A stretch of 64,000 nucleotides of DNA from Frigoribacterium sp. Leaf186 (GTDB lineage Bacteria; Actinomycetota; Actinomycetes; Actinomycetales; Microbacteriaceae): the NCBI RefSeq assembly GCF_001423905.1, contig NZ_LMPQ01000009.1, positions 62,001 through 126,000 of the forward strand, in the 5' to 3' direction. The translations under genes were made by a program, and so were the position numbers. The notes below the pieces were generated by a model. That model saw only the letters and a program-made list of their open reading frames with translations. It made no database searches and was not told the DNA's origin. Position 1 is the first letter of the stretch. Each line of letters starts with the position of its first letter. This document shows, piece by piece, positions 40,493 to 48,267 of this stretch.

Positions 40493-41316
40493 GCCGTGGC
40501 GACCGAACCGCCGGCGGGGGAGTCGGCACGGATGCCGAGACCGTCGAGGGCCTTCTGGAAGATCGTCAGGCCGCTCATGCCGGGCAGGTTCGAGATGTTC
40601 TGGTCGAGCTTGACGGCCGCCTTGCGACCCTCTTCGCCGCTCATCAGCTGGCCGAAGACGAACTTGACGTCGTCGACCTCCATGATCGACGAGCCGACCG
40701 GGGCCCAGACCTTCGACAGCAGGAAGCGCGTCAGCTTCTGCGCCTTCTTGCTCGCGAGCAGACGTTCACGGGCCTGCGAGACGTAGAACGCCACGTGGCG
40801 GGCCTCTTGCTTGGCGATGCGCTTCAGCAGCTCGGCGAGCACCGGGTCTTGTTCGAGCTCGGCCATGCGCTTGTAGGCCGAGACGGCCGAGTACTCGTTG
40901 GCGGCGCCCCACGACATGTGGACGGCGACGAAGTCCGAGCCGACGATCTTGCCGAGCAGGCCCTGCTTCACCGGGTCGAGGCGCTCGCGCCAGCCGAGCT
41001 TCAGGCGGTTCGCCCGCAACTGGTCGTAGTCGACGGTGATGCCGTGCACCTCGAGGATGGCGGCGAGGGCCTCCCCGTGCCAGAACTCCTCGCGGTTCCA
41101 CATCGTCATGAACGTCGTCATCTCGTTCTCTTTGTGAGACGGAGTCGTCAACAGGTCACGGGTGTAGCAGACCGTGTGGTACTCGACGTCGGCCATGTAG
41201 CGCAGGGTCCGCAGCGAGTCGGCCGACAGCGGGTTCTTGCGGAAGTGGTCGAGGTCGAGGTCGTCCCAGCTCAGTCGTTCGGAGGTCGCGGCGAACTTGT
41301 CGATGTCGAAGGCCAT
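40489..41316 (-). CDS. Ferritin-like diiron protein (acyl-ACP-desaturase-like), complete ligand set
   Basis: A 275-residue helical protein resembling the fatty acid desaturase type 2 (acyl-ACP desaturase/ribonucleotide-reductase-like) fold. A full diiron ligand set can be assigned: Glu45 (DVEYHT), Glu77-x-x-His80 (EEFWH), Glu141 (ANEYSA) and Glu171-x-x-His174 (QEARH). It lies 21 bases after the fatty-acyl-reductase fusion gene and upstream of the mini-LysR gene. Within an ether-lipid cluster it could be a desaturase or oxygenase for the alkyl chain, for example making a vinyl ether (plasmalogen) or unsaturated alcohol; this is inference. A paralogue with broken ligands is encoded at 43668. 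Confidence 0.85.
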   Translation of the reverse strand: MAFDIDKFAATSERLSWDDLDLDHFRKNPLSADSLRTLRYMADVEYHTVCYTRDLLTTPSHKENEMTTFMTMWNREEFWHGEALAAILEVHGITVDYDQLRANRLKLGWRERLDPVKQGLLGKIVGSDFVAVHMSWGAANEYSAVSAYKRMAELEQDPVLAELLKRIAKQEARHVAFYVSQARERLLASKKAQKLTRFLLSKVWAPVGSSIMEVDDVKFVFGQLMSGEEGRKAAVKLDQNISNLPGMSGLTIFQKALDGLGIRADSPAGGSVATA

Positions 41317-41337
41317 GTGATGTCAGGAGGCGCGGGC

Positions 41338-43671
41338 TCAGGCCCTGCCTCCGTCTCCTTTCGCTGTGGTGCCGCTGGTGCCGCTCGTGCTGCTGGTGCC
41401 GCCGCGCGTCCAGTCGCGGATGCTCCATCTTCTTCGGAGCGCCTCGCGTGCCAGATTGCTGTCGGGGTTGACCGCGTTCGGGTGTCCGACCATCTCGAGC
41501 CAGGCGAGGTCGGCGAACGAGTCACCATAACCGTACGACCCCGAGAGATCGATGTCGTTCGCCTGGGCGTACTGCCGCAGCCAGGCGGCACGGGCCTCGT
41601 CGACCAGCGGCGGCTGCGCGAGGTAGCCGGTGTAGACCCCGCCGCGCTGGTGCATCGTGCTGGCGACGACCTCGTCGAACAGATGCGCCAGGGGCGTCGT
41701 CAGGGTGTCGATCGAGCCCGTGACCAGCACCGTGCGGTGCCCCGCGGCGCGGTGCTCGGCGAGGCGCGCCAGGGCGTCGGGCAGGGTGTGGCGCAGGACG
41801 GTGTCGGCGTAGCCCTTCGACCGCACGACGCCCGAGAGGCGGGCGACCGGCATGCCCTCGTAGCGGCGCGAGAAGGTGCGGATGAACTCGCCCCGGTCGC
41901 GGCCCTCGGCGCGCAGGTACCGCGGCAGCGAGGTGAGCAGGCTCGCGACCTCGCCGGGCCACGCGGCTTTGCGGAAGCCGGCCGAGCGCACCCAGAGGTA
42001 CTGCTCGACGATGTTGCTGGCGAGCACCGTGCCCTCGAGGTCGAACACGGCCACGACGTCGTCGCGTCGAGGCAGCGCCCGGGTGTCGGCGACCACGGCC
42101 GCCGCGGCGGGGCGCACCGAGAAGGCCCGCGTCATCGAGGTGATCGACGGGAAGTGCACCTCTTGGAAGTAGGCCTCCCAGTCGACGTCGGTCACGTCGA
42201 AGCCGATGTCGGCGGGCGACCCCTCGGGCAACCCGGCGTGCAGCGCCCTCGTGCGGCGGTCGTCGAAGATGATCTCGGACTGCACGTAGTGGCGGTAGAG
42301 GTCGGTGAGGCTCTGCAACGACTCGAGGTCGGCCCGACGGGTCTGCACCGTGGCCAGGGCCGTCCGGGTGCGCAGCGTGCTCGGCAGGCGGCTCAGCACG
42401 GCCTCGCGCACGTCGTTCACGCGGTTGGCGGTGCGGATGGCTCCCTCGACCTTGCGCACCCCGGGGAAGTTCCAGTGCGGGGCCTCGATCGACGAGTGCT
42501 CGTCGCGCGGCAGCGGGTTCGCGGTGAAGAAGGTCTTGAGGTTCTCGAACATGCGCAGGATCGAGAACGGGTTGCTGCCGCCCGAGCTGGCGTGGAAGTA
42601 CTGGGGGCTGCCGGCCTCGACCGGGTTGGCCGCGACGGCGAGGATCACGTTCACCACGTAGTCGACCGGGATGACGTCGAGCACGCTGTCGGGCACCCCG
42701 GGGAACTCGGGCAGCAGGCCACGCGCGTACGACATGATCAGCGGGTCGGCGACCTTGAAGCCGTCGATCCAGCCGGGGTACGGGTGGCGGTGGGCGCTCT
42801 CGACGATCGCCGGTCGGACGACCGACAGGCGGTGCCCCGCGTCGGCCCAGAGCTCTTCGGCGGCCCGCTCGGCGAACGCCTTGGTCAACGTGTACACGTC
42901 GGTCCAGCCGAGGGTCTCGGCCCGGGTGCGCCCGTAGTCGACCAGGCGCGCCTTGACCCAGGCGACCCGCGCCTCCTCGGCGGCGGCCGCGACCGCCTGC
43001 GGTCCGGTCTTGCCGTGCGCCGCACGGCCCTGCGCGAGGAACCCGCGCAACGTCTCGGGCTGGCGCGAGGCGGCCTCGACCCGGGCACGGGCGTCGGCGG
43101 CGGCGGCCCGTTCGGCACGCCAGTCGACGACGTGGCCGAGCGACGCCTCGGGGAAGACCCCCTTGCGGATGCCCCCGACGTAGGCCGTCGACACGTGCAC
43201 GACGTGCGGGTCGGTGCCGGTCTTCGCCAGGGCCTCGTACAGCCCGACCGCTCCGCCCACGTTGGTCTCGAAGGCCTGGTCGATCGGCGGGTCGAACGAC
43301 ACCGTCGAGGCGCTGTGGATGACGACGTCGAGGTCGCCGGGCAGGTCGGGCAGGTCGCCCAGACCGCTCTCGATCACCCGGAGCCGCTCGGTGAGGGCCT
43401 TCTCGACGCCCTCGGGTCCCACGGCGTCGCGCCACGACGAGAAGACCGGCTTCTTCAGCAGGTGTCGGAGGCGCCCCTCGGCCGAGGTGCCCGCCTTGGG
43501 GCGGATCAGCAGGGTCACGGTCGTGCCGTGGTGCGACGCGAGCAGTCGCTCGAGGATCGCCTGGCCGACGAAGCCGGTGCCGCCGGTCAGCAGGACGTGC
43601 GCGTCGCCGAGGTCGACCCGCGTGGCACCGGGGGTCCGGTCGGGCAGGGCGAGGCCGGGGGTGGAGCTCAT
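41338..43671 (-). CDS. Fatty acyl reductase (NAD-binding) fused to HAD-IB phosphatase-like domain
   Basis: A 777-residue fusion. Residues ~20-400 are an extended SDR/Male-sterility-type fatty acyl reductase domain: HVLLTGGTGFVGQAILERLL, LDVVIHSASTVSFD, HVSTAYVGGIRKG, the YxxxK site in VYTLTKAFAE, and VRPAIVESA. Residues ~535-745 are a HAD-IB domain: VFDLEGTVLASNIVEQYLW (second acidic residue is Glu rather than Asp), RTVLVTGSIDTLTTPLAHLF and YGYGDSFADLAWLEMVG. The reductase would make fatty alcohol from acyl-CoA/ACP; the HAD part may remove a phosphate. Ends in a Gly/Ser/Thr-rich tail. Start ATG 43671 overlaps the upstream ferritin-like stop. Fatty alcohol is the substrate needed by the AgpS-like enzyme at 46341. 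Confidence 0.88.
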   Translation of the reverse strand: MSSTPGLALPDRTPGATRVDLGDAHVLLTGGTGFVGQAILERLLASHHGTTVTLLIRPKAGTSAEGRLRHLLKKPVFSSWRDAVGPEGVEKALTERLRVIESGLGDLPDLPGDLDVVIHSASTVSFDPPIDQAFETNVGGAVGLYEALAKTGTDPHVVHVSTAYVGGIRKGVFPEASLGHVVDWRAERAAAADARARVEAASRQPETLRGFLAQGRAAHGKTGPQAVAAAAEEARVAWVKARLVDYGRTRAETLGWTDVYTLTKAFAERAAEELWADAGHRLSVVRPAIVESAHRHPYPGWIDGFKVADPLIMSYARGLLPEFPGVPDSVLDVIPVDYVVNVILAVAANPVEAGSPQYFHASSGGSNPFSILRMFENLKTFFTANPLPRDEHSSIEAPHWNFPGVRKVEGAIRTANRVNDVREAVLSRLPSTLRTRTALATVQTRRADLESLQSLTDLYRHYVQSEIIFDDRRTRALHAGLPEGSPADIGFDVTDVDWEAYFQEVHFPSITSMTRAFSVRPAAAAVVADTRALPRRDDVVAVFDLEGTVLASNIVEQYLWVRSAGFRKAAWPGEVASLLTSLPRYLRAEGRDRGEFIRTFSRRYEGMPVARLSGVVRSKGYADTVLRHTLPDALARLAEHRAAGHRTVLVTGSIDTLTTPLAHLFDEVVASTMHQRGGVYTGYLAQPPLVDEARAAWLRQYAQANDIDLSGSYGYGDSFADLAWLEMVGHPNAVNPDSNLAREALRRRWSIRDWTRGGTSSTSGTSGTTAKGDGGRA

Positions 43672-44489
43672 GCGGTCAGCTTTCTGGTCACGGCCGCCGC
43701 GACGGCGGGGTCCATGCCCGGCAGGTCGGCGACGAGGGCGCCCACGCGGTCGGCGCGCACGTGGCCCTCGGCCCCGCCGAACACGGTGGCGTCGAAGAAG
43801 GTGCGCTCGGAGTCGGCGCGCTCGACGGCGCCGACCGGCCAGACGGCCGTCAGCAAGGAGGCGCGGGTCATCTTGACCGCGCGGCGCGAGTCACGCAGGC
43901 GCCAGTCGGCCTCGCTCGCGAAGAAGCGTTCGTGACGGGCCTTGACGACCCGTGCTCGCTCGACCACGGTCGTCAGCGTCGGGTGGGCGCCGAGCTCGTC
44001 GAGCCGATCGTATGCCTCTCGGAGCACCCATTCGTCGACGGCGCCGGTCGTCGTGTGGACGGCCACGATCGGCGAGCCGACGGTGACGGCCTGGAGGGCC
44101 CGCGTGATGGGCCCACGGCGTTCGGTCGCCTCGGAGGCGGCGTGACGCTTCGCCCCCTCGGGGACGTCACGGTTGCGGGGTTCGTCGTGGGCCTCGAGGA
44201 CGGCGTCGAGGGCGTCGGCCAGCCAGAACTTCTCGAAGGCCCACGTCACCAGGAACGCGGTGACCCGGGTGTCTTTGTGGGTGGCCGTGACGAGCAGGTT
44301 GCGGAGGTTCTCCATCGTGGCGCTCTCGAGCCGGCCGAGATGACGGACGAGGCGCAGGGCGTCGGCACCGAGGGGGGCGGCGGCGAAGCCGGACAGGTCG
44401 AGGTCGGGACGCCAGTTGCCCTGGGCCGTCTTGGTGAACTCGCGGATGTCGAAGTCGAGGTCGGCGCGCGGGTCATCTCTGGTCGTCAT
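43668..44489 (-). CDS. Ferritin-like paralogue with lost diiron ligands
   Basis: A 273-residue relative of the protein at 40489-41316, recognisable by the same order of helices: ESATMENLRNLLVTATHKDTRVTAFLVTW, FEKFWLADALD, DEWVLREAYDRL and VVKARHERFFASE. At the metal positions EEFWH has become EKFWL and QEARH has become VKARH, so at least three of six ligands are gone and a diiron centre is unlikely. It may be a structural partner of the intact paralogue. First gene of the minus-strand operon, with ATG 44489; divergent from the SDR gene across a 98-base promoter region. Confidence 0.8.
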   Translation of the reverse strand: MTTRDDPRADLDFDIREFTKTAQGNWRPDLDLSGFAAAPLGADALRLVRHLGRLESATMENLRNLLVTATHKDTRVTAFLVTWAFEKFWLADALDAVLEAHDEPRNRDVPEGAKRHAASEATERRGPITRALQAVTVGSPIVAVHTTTGAVDEWVLREAYDRLDELGAHPTLTTVVERARVVKARHERFFASEADWRLRDSRRAVKMTRASLLTAVWPVGAVERADSERTFFDATVFGGAEGHVRADRVGALVADLPGMDPAVAAAVTRKLTA

Positions 44490-44587
44490 GACGGGTGGAC
44501 CTCCGGGGCAGAAAAGGACGAGGCGAGAAGGGCCTCGAACGTGTCTCGATGCGCGCAGTCTGCTCTCAGCACCGTATCGTAAGCGGC

Positions 44588-45367
44588 ATGGCTGTAGCGC
44601 TCGTCACCGGGGGCACGTCCGGCATCGGAGCCGAATTCGCCCGCCAACTCGCCACGCGCGGCTGGGACATCGTCCTGGTCGCCCGTGACCTCACCCGACT
44701 CGACGAGACGGCGACCGCGCTGCGCGCCCTCGGCCGTGACGTCGAGGTCCTCGCCGCCGACCTCGGCGACCGCTCGGACGTCGACCGCGTCGCCGACCGG
44801 CTGGCCGATCCGGCCCGTCCCGTCGACCTGCTCGTGAACAATGCCGGTTTCGGCATGCACACCCCGCTGACCTCGACGGACGTCGCCGCCCACGACCTCG
44901 CGTTCGAGGTCATGTGCCGCACGGTGCTCGTGCTCTCGGGTGCCGCGGCACGGTCGATGCGCGAGCGCGGGCACGGGCACGTCGTCAACGTCTCGAGCAC
45001 CGCAGGCCTCATGGCGATGGGCAGCTACTCGGCGATCAAGGCCTGGGTCACCTCCTACAGCGAGGGCCTCTCGGTCGAGCTCAAGGGCACCGGCGTGGGC
45101 GTCACGGCCCTGCTGCCGGGCTGGGTGCGGACCGAGTTCCATCAACGTGCCGGCATAAAGTCGTCGTCGATACCCAACGCCCTGTGGCTCAGCACCGAAC
45201 AACTGGTCGTCGCGTGCCTGCGCGACGTCGACAAAGGCAAGGTGATCTCCATGCCCACGCTTCGGTACAAGGTGCTGATGGGATTGGTCCGGCACGCCCC
45301 GAAGGGCGCCGTCCGTGCCGCGTCCGGGGCGATCTCGTCGAGCCGTCGCAAGCCGGTGGGTCGGTGA
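44588..45367 (+). CDS. Short-chain dehydrogenase/reductase of the ether-lipid cluster
   Basis: A 259-residue classical SDR: ALVTGGTSGIGAEFARQLA, LVNNAGFGMHTPL, NVSSTAGLMAMGSYSAIKAWV (Ser, YxxxK), and ending in a basic tail. It overlaps the acyltransferase gene by GTGA, so both are translated together. In alkyl-glycerolipid synthesis an NADPH reductase must reduce the keto group of acyl- or alkyl-DHAP; this SDR is the natural candidate by position. That role is inference; SDR sequence alone does not give the substrate. Confidence 0.9.
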   Translation: MAVALVTGGTSGIGAEFARQLATRGWDIVLVARDLTRLDETATALRALGRDVEVLAADLGDRSDVDRVADRLADPARPVDLLVNNAGFGMHTPLTSTDVAAHDLAFEVMCRTVLVLSGAAARSMRERGHGHVVNVSSTAGLMAMGSYSAIKAWVTSYSEGLSVELKGTGVGVTALLPGWVRTEFHQRAGIKSSSIPNALWLSTEQLVVACLRDVDKGKVISMPTLRYKVLMGLVRHAPKGAVRAASGAISSSRRKPVGR

Positions 45368-46344
45368 GCGTGCGGCACGACCGCGACGGGCGTCGCGATC
45401 ACGCCCGCCTCGACGCCGTCGCGCAGCGCGTCGACGACGTCCGCGCCGACGTGGCCCAGCGGGCCGGCGACGTCGCCCAGCGCGCGGGCGACGTGGCCCA
45501 GCGCGCCGGCGGCGTGGCCAGCGACGTGCGCGACCGGTTCAGCTCGCGACGCCACGCGATGGCGCGCTACGTCGCCCAGCGCATGGTGCTCAAGCCGACC
45601 ATCTGGTCGATCACCGACGTGACGGTCATCGACCGCGATCGCGTCGAGGGCCTCACGGGCGGGTTCATCGTGGTCGCCAACCACTCGAGCCACCTCGACG
45701 CCCCGCTCATCCTCGGCGCCCTGCCCCGCAAGCTCGCGCGCTACCTCGCGACCGGGGCCGCGGCGGACTACTTCTTCGACGTGCCGTGGCGGCGACAGCT
45801 GACCGAGCTGTTCTTCAACGCGTTCCCGGTGCAGCGGGGCTCGGGGACGGCGGCGTCCGCGGCCGACGCGACCCGCGCCTCCTCGTCCGGGGCCTCGGCG
45901 GGGTCGACGCCGCAGAGCTCGGCCCGTCGGCGGGCCGCGGCCAAGGCGGCCGCCCGGGGGCGCCAGGGTCAGCCCACCGTCAGCGCACGGTCGCTGCTGC
46001 AGCGCGGCTACCCCGTGCTGGTGTTCCCCGAGGGCACCCGCTCGAAGGACGGCACCGTGGCGACGTTCAAGCCCGGCGCCGCCGCACTCGCGTCGGCCTG
46101 CGGCGTGCCCGTCGTGCCGCTCGCCCTGATCGGCGCGAACATCGCACAACCCCGGGGTCGCAGCTGGCCCCGGCCCGGGCGGCTGCCCGTCGGCGTCGCG
46201 TTCGGCGACCCGATGCGGCCCCACGACGGCGAGTCCGTCACCGACTTCTCGACGCGCGTGCGCACCGAGATCCTGCGTCTGAAGGACGCCAACACCGCCC
46301 GCATCCTGGGCTCGTCAGACCCGCTCGAAGGAGAACGCCCGTGA
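45364..46344 (+). CDS. PlsC-type 1-acyl-glycerol-phosphate acyltransferase
   Basis: A 326-residue acyltransferase from GTG 45364. The catalytic HX4D motif is NHSSHLDAP, and motif III is VFPEGTRSKDGTVATFKPGAAALA. Two unusual features: an N-terminal ~50-residue region with three exact-length repeats of a 7-residue unit (VAQRAGD; DNA repeats of 21 bp at 45448-45510), and a ~40-residue Ala/Ser/Arg-rich insertion between motifs II and III (~150-200). It could acylate DHAP or sn-2 of an alkyl-glycerol-phosphate. It overlaps both neighbours by GTGA, so SDR, PlsC and AgpS are a tightly coupled set. Confidence 0.9.
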   Translation: MSVRHDRDGRRDHARLDAVAQRVDDVRADVAQRAGDVAQRAGDVAQRAGGVASDVRDRFSSRRHAMARYVAQRMVLKPTIWSITDVTVIDRDRVEGLTGGFIVVANHSSHLDAPLILGALPRKLARYLATGAAADYFFDVPWRRQLTELFFNAFPVQRGSGTAASAADATRASSSGASAGSTPQSSARRRAAAKAAARGRQGQPTVSARSLLQRGYPVLVFPEGTRSKDGTVATFKPGAAALASACGVPVVPLALIGANIAQPRGRSWPRPGRLPVGVAFGDPMRPHDGESVTDFSTRVRTEILRLKDANTARILGSSDPLEGERP

Positions 46345-48038
46345 CCGACGTCAAGCAGAAGAAGAGCCCCGCCGTCGACGGCGTCAAGCACATGAAGTGG
46401 TGGGGCTGGGGCGTCGAGGGCGTCGCCTTCCACCACGACGACAAGCCCGCCTTCGCGCCCTTCGTCAAGAAGATCGTCGGCGTCGAGCTGTCGCAGGGGC
46501 ACGACACCGGGCTCTCGTTCGACGACCTCGACGTGCCCGCCTCGCGCGTCGGCACCGAGGTGCTCGACTCGCTCGTCCAGATCGTGGGCGACGGACAGGT
46601 CGTCACCGACGACCACGACCGCGTCGTGCACACCTACGGCAAGAGCATCCGCGACCTGATCCGCATCCGCGCCGGCCGTCTCGACCGCGTGCCGGACGTC
46701 GTCGTCTACCCGGCCGACGAGGACGAGATCCAGCGCATCGTCGACCTGGCCGTGGCCAGCGACCTCGTGCTGATCCCGTTCGGCGGCGGCAGCAACATCG
46801 TGGGCAGCCTCGAACCGCTGCCGACGGAGGAGCGCACGATCGTCTCGCTCGACATGGGCCGCCTCGACCAGGTGCTCGACATCGACGAGGACGGCGGCCT
46901 CGCCCGCATCCAGGCCGGCGGCCAGGGCCCCGACCTCGAAGAGCAGCTGAACGCCCGCGGCTGGACCCTCGGGCACTTCCCCGACAGCTTCACCCACTCG
47001 ACGCTCGGCGGCTGGGTCGCCACCCGCTCGTCGGGCATGCAGAGCGACAAGTACGGCGACATCGCCGACATCACCAAGGGCCTGCGCGTCGTCCGCCCGG
47101 GCGGCGTGCTGTCGATCCGCGCCGTGCCGAGCGCCTCGACCGGCCCGTCGCTGCGCGAGATGATCATCGGCAGCGAAGGGCGCCTCGGCGTCATCACCGA
47201 GGTCACGGCCCAGGTGCACCGCCTGCCCGAGAAGCGCGAGATCCTCGCCTACCTGTTCCCGTCGTGGCACGACGGCCTCGCCGCCATGCAGGCGATCGCC
47301 GAGAGCGACGCACGCCCGTCGGTCACGCGCGTCAGCGACGCGCACGAGACGGCGTTCTCGTTCGCCACCTCGAAGCCCGGCAAGGGCATCTCGCAGAAGG
47401 TCACCGACCTGCTGCCGACGATCCTCAAGGCGAAGGGCTGGGACGTCGACGCGATGTGCCTGTCGTTCATCGGCTACGAGGGCACCCCCGAGCACGTCGC
47501 CCACACGCAGAAGGCGGTCGGCAAGATCGTCAAGGCGAACAAGGGCATGAGCGTCGGCAAGGGGCCGGGCAAGCTCTACGACCAGAAGAAGTTCGACACG
47601 CCCTACCTGCGCGACTTCTTCATGGACCACGGAGGCGCGGCGGACGTCTCCGAGACCGCCGCACCCTGGTCGAAGCTGCGCCTCGTCTCGTCGCGCGTCT
47701 ACGCCGCGGCGAACCAGGCCTTCGACTCGATCGGCAAGCAGGGCTGGATCATGGGCCACCTGTCGCACTCCTACCACTCGGGCGCGTGCCTCTACTTCAC
47801 CTTCGCGTTCGAGCACGGCTCCGACGCCGAGGCCGAGTACGACGTCGTCAAGCACGCCATCCAGCAGGCGTTCATCGACACCGGCGCGACCGTCTCGCAC
47901 CACCACGGCGTCGGCCTCGAGCACCAGCCCTGGCTCGCCCAGGACGTCTCGGCCGAGGGCGTGGCCGTCATGCAGGGGCTGTTCGACTCGGCCGACCCGG
48001 GGCGCGTGTTCAACCCCGGCAAGGTGACCGGCGCGTAG
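46341..48038 (+). CDS. agpS: Alkylglycerone-phosphate synthase-like flavoprotein
   Basis: A 565-residue FAD enzyme of the vanillyl-alcohol-oxidase fold closely following the AGPS family, which swaps the acyl chain of acyl-DHAP for a fatty alcohol to make the ether bond. Motifs in order: MKWWGWGVEG, VVHTYGKSIRDLIRIRAG, RVPDVVVYPADEDEI, IPFGGGSNIVG, LGHFPDSFTHSTLGGWVATR, SSGMQSDKYGDI, MIIGSEGRLGVITE, TAAPWSKL, SYHSGACLYFTFAF and SHHHGVGLEHQPWL near the C-terminus, which contain the family's FAD-binding and catalytic Arg/Tyr/His positions. A similar layout is seen in mycobacterial AgpS. GTG 46341 overlaps the PlsC stop. Last gene of the plus-strand half of the cluster. Confidence 0.9.
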   Translation: MTDVKQKKSPAVDGVKHMKWWGWGVEGVAFHHDDKPAFAPFVKKIVGVELSQGHDTGLSFDDLDVPASRVGTEVLDSLVQIVGDGQVVTDDHDRVVHTYGKSIRDLIRIRAGRLDRVPDVVVYPADEDEIQRIVDLAVASDLVLIPFGGGSNIVGSLEPLPTEERTIVSLDMGRLDQVLDIDEDGGLARIQAGGQGPDLEEQLNARGWTLGHFPDSFTHSTLGGWVATRSSGMQSDKYGDIADITKGLRVVRPGGVLSIRAVPSASTGPSLREMIIGSEGRLGVITEVTAQVHRLPEKREILAYLFPSWHDGLAAMQAIAESDARPSVTRVSDAHETAFSFATSKPGKGISQKVTDLLPTILKAKGWDVDAMCLSFIGYEGTPEHVAHTQKAVGKIVKANKGMSVGKGPGKLYDQKKFDTPYLRDFFMDHGGAADVSETAAPWSKLRLVSSRVYAAANQAFDSIGKQGWIMGHLSHSYHSGACLYFTFAFEHGSDAEAEYDVVKHAIQQAFIDTGATVSHHHGVGLEHQPWLAQDVSAEGVAVMQGLFDSADPGRVFNPGKVTGA

Positions 48039-48101
48039 TCCCGCGCCGCGCCTCCTGCGCCGCTGCTGCCGGCCTGCCGCCGCCGCCGCCGGTCTGCACC
48101 C

Positions 48102-48159
48102 CGCCACGAGATGGGCACAGCACCACGATTAGTCGTGGTGTTGTGCCCATCTCGTGGCG
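48102..48159. repeat. Long palindrome, family 3, upstream of DUF559 gene B
   Basis: Left arm 48102-48128 starts CGCCACGAGATGGGCACAGC; right arm 48133-48159 is complementary with a single G-T type mismatch; loop TTAG. 108 bases before the gene start. Its partner lies across the stop codon of the same gene (49286-49345). Confidence 0.92.
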
Positions 48160-48267
48160 TCGTGCGTGATGCATCACCTCGTGCACAGGACCAACGCCCC
48201 GATCGTGCATCCACAAGGAGGCGCGGGTCACGCCCCGAGGACGCGACCGGTCGGTCACGGTGGCCTC

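Noticed and set aside
40489-41316. Naming the ferritin-like protein a proven acyl-ACP desaturase or plasmalogen desaturase
   Set aside because: The ligand pattern shows a diiron fold only; the reaction is not determined by sequence and known plasmanyl desaturases (CarF/TMEM189) are a different membrane family.
40408-43935. Plus-strand frame of about 1200 codons opposite the fatty acyl reductase operon
   Set aside because: Low-complexity Arg/Gly/Val/Leu composition and no motifs; the minus-strand genes are well supported.
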